Positions 7,477-15,072 of a DNA stretch of 37,690 nucleotides are shown piece by piece (within the stretch, counting starts at the first letter, position 1; every line of letters starts with the position of its first letter). A program made the translations under genes and the position numbers. The stretch is taken from positions 1 through 37,690 of the forward strand of contig CAUJGS010000063.1 in the NCBI GenBank assembly GCA_963170185.1. The letters run 5' to 3'. This stretch comes from Bdellovibrionota bacterium. GTDB lineage: Bacteria; Bdellovibrionota; Bdellovibrionia; Bdellovibrionales; JAMPXM01. Below the pieces are notes generated by a model. It was not told the origin of the DNA. It was given only the letters and a program-made list of their open reading frames with translations, and did not search any database.

Positions 7477-10260
7477 ATGAAAGACACCATCCAGCTGCCT
7501 TCGACCGAATTCCCAATGAAGGGCAATTTGCCCGAACGTGAACCTCAGATCATCGCCGATTGGGATAAGAAGCAGCTCTACCAAAAGATCATGGCAAAAA
7601 ACGAAGGTCGCCCGGTGTTCACCATGCCCGACGGACCACCGTACGCCAACGGCAACATTCACATCGGTCACGTACTGAACAAGTGTTTGAAGGACTTCAC
7701 GGTCAAATTCAAAAACATGTCGGGCTACAGTGCGACTTTTATTCCTGGATGGGACTGCCACGGTCTTCCGATTGAAATCAACGTCACTAAGGCGCTTGGA
7801 CCAAAGCGAAAAGAGAAATCGGATAGCGATATCCGAACACTTTGCCGCGAAGAAGCTTCGAAGTGGGTGAAAACTCAAGGTGAGCAGTTTAAGCGCCTCG
7901 GAGTTTTAGCCGACTGGGCCGAGCCGTACTTGACGATGGACCCCGCCTACGAAGCAGAAGAAGTTCGCGAACTCGCGCGCGCCTTGAGAAAAGGTACGCT
8001 CTATCGTGGCGAAAAACCTGTGTACTGGTGCCCGACTCTGCAAACCGCTTTGGCGGAAGCGGAAGTCGAATACCACGAACATAAATCGCCTTCGATTTAC
8101 TTCGTGATGGATTTCACGAAACAAGCTTCGCAGTTTGGTTCGTTTAAAAAGCCAGTTGGTTTCGCGGTATGGACGACGACTCCTTGGACCTTGCCGGCTA
8201 ACTTAGGTCTCGCGCTGAATTCCGACTTTGACTACGGTTTCTTTGATACGGGCGATCGCATCTTGATCTGCGCGGTTGGCCTTAAAGAAGCCGTGGAAAA
8301 AGAAACGGGTCTCACACTTTCGCCGACAGGAACCGTGGTGAAAGGTGCGAAGTTTGAAAAGCTTCACACCAAACATCCGTTTTACGATCGCGAATCGCTG
8401 ATCGTGCTTGGTTCGCACGTCACCATGGACGCCGGTACCGGTGCGGTTCACACAGCACCTGGTCACGGACAAGACGATTACCGCGTGGGTCTTCAGTATG
8501 GTCTCAAAGTTCTTTCGCCTGTCGATGGAGCCGGTTGTTACACCGACGAAGTACCTGAGTACAAAGGCATGAAGATTTGGGACGCAAACCCTGTGATCGT
8601 GCAACGCCTTCGCGACAACGGTGGGCTTTTGTCGTTCAAAGAATTTGTGCACCAATACCCGCACAACTGGCGCTCGAAAACTCCGCTTATCTTCCGCGCG
8701 ACACCGCAGTGGTTCTTAGGCATGGATCTCGAAGAGTCAGCGACGGTTTCAGCAGGTGCAGCACAAATGCGTAAGCGCGCGCTGAAAGAAATCGAGAACA
8801 TCAAATTCGTTCCGGCTTGGGGCGAAGCGCGCTTACGTGCGATGATCGAAAATCGCCCGGACTGGTGTCTTTCCCGTCAGCGCATCTGGGGTGTGCCGAT
8901 TCCTGTGTTCAATTGCAAAAAGTGCGACGCCGTTCTTGCCAACGCGGATGTCATGGACCGCGTTGCTGACGCCATCGAAAAAGAAGGCGGCATCGAAGCC
9001 TATCACGCCCATGCCGAATCCGACTTCACGCGCGACGAAAATGGCACAGCCTTAAAGTGCAAGTGTGGTTCGACAGAATTCAAACGCGGCAATGACATCT
9101 TGGACGTGTGGTTTGATTCCGGCGTTTGCTGGTCAGCCGTACAAAAGCGCCGTAAAGGAATGTCGTATCCGGCAGATATTTATCTTGAAGGTAGCGACCA
9201 ACATCGCGGCTGGTTCCAAACGTCACTTCTCGCTTCGATGGCGACAGAAGGCAAAGCACCGTTTAAAGCGCTTGTCACGCATGGCTTTGTCACCGATGTG
9301 CAAGGGCGAAAAATGTCGAAGTCGTTAGGAAACGTCGTCGACCCTGCCGACACGACCAAGAAGTCGGGTGCCGAGATCTTGCGTCTTTGGTGTTCTTATG
9401 TCGACTTCGGACAAGACGTCGGCTGCGGTAAGGAAAGTTTCGACCGTGTGACAGAAACGTACCGTCGTTTCCGAAACACGATGCGCTTTTTCTTAGGAAA
9501 CATTCATGACTTCGATCCGACCGCTAATACGGTCTCGTTCGAGAAAATGACTGTTTTGGATCAATGGGCGCTTGGCCGCTTAAACGAACTCATCAAGGAC
9601 ACTCGCACGGCTTACGAGTCGTATGAGTTCTACAAGGTCTATCACCTCCTAAATCAGTACTTCACCGTGACTCTTTCGGCAGGCTACCTGGATATGCTGA
9701 AAGATCGCCTCTACACGGCGAAAAAAGATGGCGTCGAGCGCCGATCGGCTCAGACAGCTTTGTACACAATCGCCGAGAGCCTGACACGTATCATGGCGCC
9801 GATCACTTCGTTCCTTTCGGAAGAAGTATATGGCTACTTGCCTGGCAAGAAAGCCGAGAGCGTCTTCTTGATGGATTTCCCTGCTCCCAACGCAAAGTGG
9901 GACAATGCGGAACTCCAAAAAGATGTCGAAGGGCTTTTCGAGGTACGGTCCGAGGTTACAAAAAAACTCGAAGAGCTTCGCCAGGCAAAAACAATCGGCT
10001 CAGGTCTTGATGCGAAAGTGGTTCTGAAAGCGGATGCGGAGCGACTTTCTTTACTGAAACGGCATGAAACGCTCTTGAGCGAGTTTTTTATTGTTTCCCA
10101 AGTCGCTCTTGGCATGGGACCATTTGTCGTCGAAGCTCAGCACGCCGACGGACAGAAGTGCGAACGCTGCTGGTACTGGAGCACCGAAATCGGGCCGGAG
10201 AACAAAGGCGACGCCAAGTTCCCGACCGTTTGCCCAAAGTGCTCGCGAGCTTTGAACTAA
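7477..10260 (+). CDS. ileS: Isoleucyl-tRNA synthetase
   Basis: This class I synthetase charges tRNA-Ile and edits Val-tRNA-Ile. At 927 aa it has the usual bacterial length. HIGH is at residues 62-65 (GNIHIGHVLN) and KMSKS at 612-616 (GRKMSKSLGN). The editing (CP1) domain includes WTTTPWTLPANL and GTGAVHTAPGHG. The C-terminal zinc site keeps C895, C898, C919 and C922. A second cysteine set (CKKC...CKCG) lies in the insertion after SRQRIWGVPIP. ATG 7477 has no recognisable ribosome site; a weak -35/-10 pair (7442-7447, 7465-7470) would put the transcript start at or near the ATG, so a leaderless message is conceivable. No T-box leader is present. lspA and lgt follow, and ileS-lspA adjacency is common in proteobacteria. 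Confidence 0.98.
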   Translation: MKDTIQLPSTEFPMKGNLPEREPQIIADWDKKQLYQKIMAKNEGRPVFTMPDGPPYANGNIHIGHVLNKCLKDFTVKFKNMSGYSATFIPGWDCHGLPIEINVTKALGPKRKEKSDSDIRTLCREEASKWVKTQGEQFKRLGVLADWAEPYLTMDPAYEAEEVRELARALRKGTLYRGEKPVYWCPTLQTALAEAEVEYHEHKSPSIYFVMDFTKQASQFGSFKKPVGFAVWTTTPWTLPANLGLALNSDFDYGFFDTGDRILICAVGLKEAVEKETGLTLSPTGTVVKGAKFEKLHTKHPFYDRESLIVLGSHVTMDAGTGAVHTAPGHGQDDYRVGLQYGLKVLSPVDGAGCYTDEVPEYKGMKIWDANPVIVQRLRDNGGLLSFKEFVHQYPHNWRSKTPLIFRATPQWFLGMDLEESATVSAGAAQMRKRALKEIENIKFVPAWGEARLRAMIENRPDWCLSRQRIWGVPIPVFNCKKCDAVLANADVMDRVADAIEKEGGIEAYHAHAESDFTRDENGTALKCKCGSTEFKRGNDILDVWFDSGVCWSAVQKRRKGMSYPADIYLEGSDQHRGWFQTSLLASMATEGKAPFKALVTHGFVTDVQGRKMSKSLGNVVDPADTTKKSGAEILRLWCSYVDFGQDVGCGKESFDRVTETYRRFRNTMRFFLGNIHDFDPTANTVSFEKMTVLDQWALGRLNELIKDTRTAYESYEFYKVYHLLNQYFTVTLSAGYLDMLKDRLYTAKKDGVERRSAQTALYTIAESLTRIMAPITSFLSEEVYGYLPGKKAESVFLMDFPAPNAKWDNAELQKDVEGLFEVRSEVTKKLEELRQAKTIGSGLDAKVVLKADAERLSLLKRHETLLSEFFIVSQVALGMGPFVVEAQHADGQKCERCWYWSTEIGPENKGDAKFPTVCPKCSRALN

Positions 10261-10261
10261 T

Positions 10262-10285
10262 TCGACCGCGCAATGGCGCGGTCGA
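10262..10285 (+). other. Intercistronic GC-rich hairpin between ileS and lspA
   Basis: A perfect 10-bp stem (TCGACCGCGC paired with GCGCGGTCGA) closes an AATG tetraloop two bases after the ileS stop. No T-run follows, so it is not a standard intrinsic terminator. A second, weaker stem (GGCCGCC, loop, GGTGGTC) follows at once, before the lspA ribosome site. A role in mRNA processing or stability, or in lowering expression downstream of ileS, is plausible. Confidence 0.65.
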
Positions 10286-10330
10286 TAGGGCCGCCTCCGG
10301 TGGTCTGATACGATTAGAGGAACTGACACC

Positions 10331-10888
10331 GTGAAACTGAAGTACTTGATTCTAGCAGCAATCGCCGGCGCCGTGATCACGATCGATCAGGCGACGAAGA
10401 TGTATGTTCACACGCATTTTGGCCTTCACGAGTCTATCGAAGTCATTCAAGGTTTCTTCAACCTGACCTATGTTCGCAACTACGGCGCCGCATTTGGCTT
10501 CCTCGCCGACAGCCACCAAACATTCCGCGAGATCTTCTTCCTTTCGATGCCGCCGGTCGCGCTTCTTGTCATCCTCGCGATTCTTCGTGGTGTACTTGAA
10601 ACCGATCGCTGGCAAATCGTCTCGCTCTCGCTGGTGTTTGGGGGCGCGATCGGAAACTACATCGACCGCATTCGCTTTCGCTACGTGATCGACTTCCTCG
10701 ATTTCCATATCCAGAAAAAGTACACGTGGCCGGCCTTCAACATCGCAGATAGTGCGATCGTCGTCGGCGTCTCGGTTTTGCTCTTTTTGGAACTCACAAG
10801 AACTCGCTCAAGCTCGACAGCAACCACGACGCCCCCGAGTTCGGATTCTTCGAATCAAAAAGGTTCGGACGAACCCTCTACGACATAA
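10331..10888 (+). CDS. lspA: Lipoprotein signal peptidase (signal peptidase II)
   Basis: This inner-membrane aspartyl protease removes signal peptides from diacylglyceryl-modified prolipoproteins. The GTG start at 10331 has AGAGGAA nine bases upstream. The 185-aa protein shows four TM segments and the family motifs: DQATK near residue 19, NYGAAFGF, GNYIDRIRFRYVIDF with the first catalytic Asp, and FNIADS with the second. The C-terminus carries an extra Ser/Thr-rich tail of about 25 residues (SSSTATTTPPSS). It is followed 12 nt later by lgt, the enzyme acting one step earlier in the same pathway. A second, fused LspA paralogue is encoded at 28034-29155. Confidence 0.97.
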   Translation: MKLKYLILAAIAGAVITIDQATKMYVHTHFGLHESIEVIQGFFNLTYVRNYGAAFGFLADSHQTFREIFFLSMPPVALLVILAILRGVLETDRWQIVSLSLVFGGAIGNYIDRIRFRYVIDFLDFHIQKKYTWPAFNIADSAIVVGVSVLLFLELTRTRSSSTATTTPPSSDSSNQKGSDEPSTT

Positions 10889-10900
10889 AAGAGGTCACTC

Positions 10901-11710
10901 GTGCCCGAGTTGTCGTTTCAAACATCGGGTTTTCTTCCCTGGATCGATCTCGGCTTCGTCCGTATTCAAACGTACTTCGTCATAACCAGCTTGATATTGA
11001 GCGCCTTGGCGTTCTTGATCGTTCGTCGCGCCAGAGACTTGGACTTCTCAACCCGTAAAGCTCTCGATCTTTACATCGGCGCCATGATCGGCGGTTTTCT
11101 AGGTGCTCGCCTGTTTCATATCTTGTGGGAAGAACCGAAGTATTACCTCGAAGACCCCACCAGAGTTTTCGATATCCTTCAGGGCGGTTTTGTCTGGTAC
11201 GGCGGGCTGATTGGCGGACTCGCGACGATCTACGGCCTGCTTGAGCTACGAAGAAAAAAAGGCGAACCGCTTAGCCTCTTGGCATGGCTCGATCTTTTCA
11301 CGCCGATCGCCGCCATCGGCTATGGCCTTGGGCGACTAGCTTGTGTACTCACCGGCTGCTGCTACGGCGGAATCTGCCACTTGCACGACTATGTCTTTCG
11401 CTTCCCCACACAAGGCTTCGCCGTCGTTTACGAACTTGCCATAGCCAGTCTTCTCGTTCGTGCGGAGAACCGACGCTGGCATGGCGGCCGAAAGTCGGGA
11501 CATATCTTTTTCCTCTGGCTCACCCTGCACGGATTTGGCCGACTCATCATGGAGTTTTTGCGAGATGACCCCCGCGGCCCCGAGCTCTTTGGACTATCTA
11601 TCGCTAGCTTCGTGAGTCTCATTTTGATACTCGTCGGACTTTCTCGCTTAAGATCTGTCAAATGGTCCGGGTTTCTTCCAAAGTTTGGTAACTCCTCGCA
11701 CAAGTCCTAA
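10901..11710 (+). CDS. lgt: Prolipoprotein diacylglyceryl transferase
   Basis: Lgt transfers diacylglycerol from phosphatidylglycerol to the lipobox cysteine of prolipoproteins. The GTG start at 10901 has AAGAGG just upstream. The 269-aa polytopic membrane protein keeps the family signatures: GARLFHIL, GGFVWYGGLIGG, and GRLACVLTGCCYGG containing the conserved Arg/Gly core of the Lgt signature; HGFGRLIMEFLR lies near the C-terminus. It lies in a tight run with lspA (12-nt gap) and is followed after 25 nt by a transglycosylase and a lipoprotein, so lipoprotein maturation and cell-wall genes are probably co-transcribed. Confidence 0.97.
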   Translation: MPELSFQTSGFLPWIDLGFVRIQTYFVITSLILSALAFLIVRRARDLDFSTRKALDLYIGAMIGGFLGARLFHILWEEPKYYLEDPTRVFDILQGGFVWYGGLIGGLATIYGLLELRRKKGEPLSLLAWLDLFTPIAAIGYGLGRLACVLTGCCYGGICHLHDYVFRFPTQGFAVVYELAIASLLVRAENRRWHGGRKSGHIFFLWLTLHGFGRLIMEFLRDDPRGPELFGLSIASFVSLILILVGLSRLRSVKWSGFLPKFGNSSHKS

Positions 11711-11735
11711 GAGGTTTCCTCCGATAGAGGAAAGT

Positions 11736-13208
11736 ATGCGACGCCTCTTTGCGACTGCCGTCTTGGCTATCTTTTTGCCTTCAATGTTTTCATTTCTTTT
11801 GGTGCTTTTGCCATCAAACGCAAATGCCCTCGAACTCTTCGATAAGGCAAAGTCGTGGGTGAAGGCGCTTGATGTTTTAAACTCCGCACCTGAAAAATGT
11901 GACGAGCCGCCGCCCGGCGCCGCCAACAACGCCGCCCGCGTTCCGGCAAGAGCGATCTCAGCACCCGGAACCGGCAAATCTACAGTTTCCGAAAAATCGC
12001 CGACAGCGGTGCCTGTCGCCAACGGCGAAGTCGCGCGGCCCGCCGCAGCCGCGAAAAGCTCACTCCCTAACGGTCTCTATAAAACAGAGGCCGAAATGCG
12101 TGAGTACTTTAAATGCTATATCGACAATCCCGCGCACATCAAAGCGGCCTTGGATAAGTACATTCCGATGATCAACGCCGCGGCCAAAGCTTACGACATT
12201 CCGCCGACTCTTCTTGGCTGTCTGCTGTTTCGCGAGAGCATGTTTAACCAAAACGCACGCTCCGGCTCTGGAGCGCTTGGTCTCTCTCAGCAACTTCCCA
12301 AAAACCTTTCCTATCTGACCAATGTTCTGAAAAGTCGGACAGCCGAAGAAGCTCGCGAAATCGAAGAAACCGCGGCACGAACGCCAGAGGAACAGGTCAC
12401 ATTTCGTAACAACCAAATTCGACTCAGCATCGCGGAAGGCGAAATTGCACAGGCTAAATCTCGCCGCAAAAGTTTAAGACTCATGCGCCGCTGGGAGGCT
12501 TACTTTCAAGATATCACACGTCAGAAGCTGAGAGCCGGGCAAATCCCTCGCCTGCTTAACTCGACAAATGTTCGAAATGATCCCGCCATCGCTATCGGAG
12601 CCGGAGCGATGTACCTCCGTGACATCCTCATTGCCTTTCGCTCTACGCTAGATCCCAGCGTGCAAGTGGATCAGGCCGGTGTCGCAAGCGATCCCGATCT
12701 CTTGCTGGCGGCGGCAGGCGCTTACAACATGGGCCCTGGTGGCGAAAGCAAAGATAAAAACGGACGCGTTGTGACGTCTGGCGCTCGTCAGTTTATCAAG
12801 CCCGTCGTCAGCCAAGGCTATGGCGCTTGGGTAAAAGCACTGACAGAAAGTAACGAAGAAACCTCGGCTCACATCATCTCGATTCAAAACTGTATGCGAC
12901 CCACATCGCAAGAAGACCCGTGGGCGCCGCCAATCGGGACCGCGCCGCGAGACTGTAAAAACCCCGTGGACGGCAAATATCCAACCCTTTCAAGCAAGCC
13001 AGCCGCACTTCCGGCGGATGTTCAGCGTGTGCTGTCTCGAAAACAAGCCGAGGCTCGTGCCGCTGCCGCCGCAGCCAGAGCCAACCGCGCGCCGAAAAAA
13101 CCGTCGGCCCCCGCGGCGAAACCTGCTGGCAAGCCGAGCACGAAGCCAACGACTAGCAAAAAACCAGCTCCTGCTCCGACAAAGACACCATCGGGAGGAA
13201 AGAAATGA
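11736..13208 (+). CDS. Exported SLT-domain lytic transglycosylase
   Basis: ATG 11736 follows GAGGAAAGT, a good ribosome site; a longer frame from 11685 would overlap lgt and is rejected. The 490-aa product has a signal peptide ending near SNANA, a Pro/Ala-rich linker (residues ~50-110), then an SLT (lysozyme-like) domain. The catalytic Glu is in LLFRESMFN, followed by GALGLSQ (family form GAxGLMQ) and AAAGAYNMGPGG (family form AYNAG). These enzymes cut the MurNAc-GlcNAc bond of peptidoglycan, forming 1,6-anhydroMurNAc. The domain is interrupted by a charged helical insert (TAEEAREIEETAARTPEEQ). The last ~70 residues are Ala/Lys/Pro-rich low complexity and probably contact the wall. It overlaps the next gene by the ATGA quartet. 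Confidence 0.87.
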   Translation: MRRLFATAVLAIFLPSMFSFLLVLLPSNANALELFDKAKSWVKALDVLNSAPEKCDEPPPGAANNAARVPARAISAPGTGKSTVSEKSPTAVPVANGEVARPAAAAKSSLPNGLYKTEAEMREYFKCYIDNPAHIKAALDKYIPMINAAAKAYDIPPTLLGCLLFRESMFNQNARSGSGALGLSQQLPKNLSYLTNVLKSRTAEEAREIEETAARTPEEQVTFRNNQIRLSIAEGEIAQAKSRRKSLRLMRRWEAYFQDITRQKLRAGQIPRLLNSTNVRNDPAIAIGAGAMYLRDILIAFRSTLDPSVQVDQAGVASDPDLLLAAAGAYNMGPGGESKDKNGRVVTSGARQFIKPVVSQGYGAWVKALTESNEETSAHIISIQNCMRPTSQEDPWAPPIGTAPRDCKNPVDGKYPTLSSKPAALPADVQRVLSRKQAEARAAAAAARANRAPKKPSAPAAKPAGKPSTKPTTSKKPAPAPTKTPSGGKK

Positions 13209-13750
13209 GACTCTCCCTCTTAATCACGTCGCCAATCATGTCATTGATCGTCTTAGTGGCTCTCGCGGGCTGTTCGACAAAGTCGTTCGAGCCGACTTCC
13301 GAAAGTGAGTCTCAAGACGTGCTGCTCGATACAAGTTCCGAATCGAAAACGACGCCGTCTGGATTGAAGTCTGATCTGACCCCTTTTCCGAAACTGAACT
13401 GCGCGGCTCCCGACAAGTCACTGAGAGCGCTTGCCGACTGGCAAGAAACAAATCTCTCGGCACTTAAACAATTAAAAGACGCCAATCTCATTGAAAACGA
13501 TGTGCGCCTGACATCGGCGGGCCTTCTCTCAGACGAGCTGCCCTTCGTAGCTCTGGATCGCGACTGCTGGTCCGAATTCTTCACGGCATTTTCAAACTCT
13601 CTAGACAAATCCCGAGCGCCATCAAAACAAGCCGCCAATGCTAAGCGCGATGAAACCCAACAAGCCGCCAGTGCGTGGCTCACATGCATCGAGGCGCGCC
13701 ATCCGGCGCTGCTAGAGGAAGCCAAGAAAATTCGCAGCTGTTTCCCATAG
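13205..13750 (+). CDS. Small lipoprotein, unknown function
   Basis: This 181-aa lipoprotein has a signal sequence ending in the lipobox LAGCSTK. Its start overlaps the stop of the transglycosylase gene (ATGA), so the two are probably translationally coupled and may work together. The mature part is hydrophilic, with four cysteines beyond the lipidated one (LNCAAPD, DRDCWSEF, LTCIEARHP, IRSCFP) that could form disulfides in the periplasm. No domain is recognised. It is the last gene of the ileS-lspA-lgt run; no clear terminator follows. Confidence 0.8.
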   Translation: MRLSLLITSPIMSLIVLVALAGCSTKSFEPTSESESQDVLLDTSSESKTTPSGLKSDLTPFPKLNCAAPDKSLRALADWQETNLSALKQLKDANLIENDVRLTSAGLLSDELPFVALDRDCWSEFFTAFSNSLDKSRAPSKQAANAKRDETQQAASAWLTCIEARHPALLEEAKKIRSCFP

Positions 13751-14036
13751 GCTTTTACCTTCGTATCCTGTTTCATCCGCTCATGATCGTTTCATTTCGC
13801 ATTGAAGGGTGTTGCCTTTTCAATCGGCGGCCCTCGGCTTGATTATCTCCCTCATTATTGCGAAGCGTCGGTGCAGCAAGCGCGGCGGGTGGCTTGACCT
13901 CACTTTAGGGAATGAACCGGAAGTGACGGAATGACCCCGCTCATCGTGGTACGGGCGTTGCTCTAATTGGGCATGTTCCAGAAACGGTGGTCGTTTTGAG
14001 GCCAAAAGGAACCAACTAACCATATTAGGGGGCTAC
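13751..14036. other. Intergenic leader region
   Basis: These 286 bases separate the small lipoprotein gene from the Gly-rich lipoprotein gene. I see no convincing ORF, terminator or full promoter. A TTGACC near 13893 lacks a good -10 at standard spacing. The 3' end contains the strong ribosome site AGGGGG for the following gene. A long untranslated leader is possible. Confidence 0.4.
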
Positions 14037-14786
14037 ATGTTCAATAGATCTATCGGCGTTGCTTTGTCGGCGCTTGCAGCAGCAGTTCTTGTTTCCGCGT
14101 GCGGTGGCGGCGGAGGCGGTGGCGGAGGTGGCGGCGGCTACTATCCAGATCCAGGTTACCAAGCATGGTACGATGTTTACGGCTACAAGTGTGGTTCTGG
14201 TTCGCCAAGCCCAGGCTGTAACTTCTATGCTAACGGACTTAAGATCATCGACATCGAAGATCCGTACTTCACAAGCTTCTACGCTCTTGAGTACGACACT
14301 TGGTACTACATCGACAGCTACGGTCGTTCGTCACTCTACACTGGCTGGGCATGGCAAGCGCCAAACGGCATCATCTATGACGACTGGGGCGACGCTTTGA
14401 ACGACGAGTCGGGCGCTGGCCGTGACTTCGCTGCTGACGTTGCAAACCAAGAGCAAAACATCGTTAAAACAGCTGGTGAGCACTTCGCTGCGAAATACCA
14501 ACTCGACGCCGCTACTGGTTTGAAAGTTGCGAAAGTCCTCAACGACTGGGCAACTCTCGGAAAAGACCGTGCACGTACAGAAGCTGACATCGCGGACTTC
14601 ACAACTCGCCTCTACGGCGTAGACTTCAACAAAGTAAAAGGTGCTTTGGCTGAAGCTATGGCTGGCGACAAAGGCGCGATGAACGCGGTTGTCGACGAAG
14701 CTGCTGCTAACTGGATGACTTCGCCAGAAACAGTAAAAGACGTTCTCCGTCAGTGGTACGGAAAACAAGCTGACCAGATCCTCTAA
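14037..14786 (+). CDS. Gly-rich lipoprotein, probably abundant
   Basis: This 249-aa lipoprotein has a signal peptide ending LVSAC (lipidated Cys22), followed at once by a run of twelve glycines. The next ~90 residues are very rich in Tyr, Asp, Gly and Trp (YQAWYDVYGYKCGSG, EYDTWYYIDSYGR, GWAWQAPNG) and contain a Cys pair. The C-terminal ~120 residues look helical (ADVANQEQNIVKTAGEHFAAKY). No family is recognised. ATG 14037 has AGGGGG at ideal spacing, and the gene ends at a strong terminator. Codon choice is strongly biased (CGT for Arg, AAC, TAC, TTC, GCT, GAA), unlike its neighbours, as in highly expressed genes. A structural outer-membrane or surface lipoprotein is inferred. Confidence 0.85.
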   Translation: MFNRSIGVALSALAAAVLVSACGGGGGGGGGGGGYYPDPGYQAWYDVYGYKCGSGSPSPGCNFYANGLKIIDIEDPYFTSFYALEYDTWYYIDSYGRSSLYTGWAWQAPNGIIYDDWGDALNDESGAGRDFAADVANQEQNIVKTAGEHFAAKYQLDAATGLKVAKVLNDWATLGKDRARTEADIADFTTRLYGVDFNKVKGALAEAMAGDKGAMNAVVDEAAANWMTSPETVKDVLRQWYGKQADQIL

Positions 14787-14826
14787 TCGATCGGTCATCT
14801 GAATGAGTCGTCACTCGGTGGCGACC

Positions 14827-14862
14827 AAAAAGCCCGCCTGGGAAACCGGTGCGGGCTTTTTT
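14827..14862 (+). terminator. Intrinsic terminator
   Basis: AAAAAGCCCGC pairs with GCGGGCTTTTTT around a 13-base loop, 40 nt after the lipoprotein stop. The G/C stem with a following T-run is a textbook rho-independent terminator. The A-run on the other arm would allow function on both strands. Confidence 0.92.
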
Positions 14863-14982
14863 GTATTTCTTACAATCTGCTGTCTACACCTCATCACATC
14901 CCGGTCAGATGAGCGGCGGGAAAATAGCGACCTGTTTCGTTCGCAATCTCCTCACTCCCCGTCCTTTCAATACCTTGCTCGA

Positions 14983-15012
14983 TTGACATTTTGCGTCACC
15001 GTCCCGTAGTAT
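14983..15012 (+). promoter_or_regulatory. Sigma-70-type promoter for the subtilase operon
   Basis: A perfect -35 TTGACA (14983-14988) is followed after 18 bases by TAGTAT (15007-15012; four of six -10 consensus bases). The predicted transcript start is near 15019, about 54 nt before the ATG at 15073. It lies just after the terminator of the previous gene and before the two-gene operon. Confidence 0.68.
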
Positions 15013-15072
15013 CCGGCGATTCTGCGATGCGTAAAATACGTCGTCGCGCTTCGTTTGAGGAGGGTACGACCC

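Noticed and set aside
11648-12022. 124-codon minus-strand ORF at the lgt/transglycosylase junction
   Set aside because: It overlaps two well-supported + strand genes and shows no domain.
13820-14023. 67-codon minus-strand ORF in the intergenic leader
   Set aside because: No ribosome site, composition unlike a protein, and no recognisable similarity.
14331-14798. 155-codon minus-strand ORF
   Set aside because: It mirrors the codon-biased lipoprotein gene; the opposite strand is open because of that bias.
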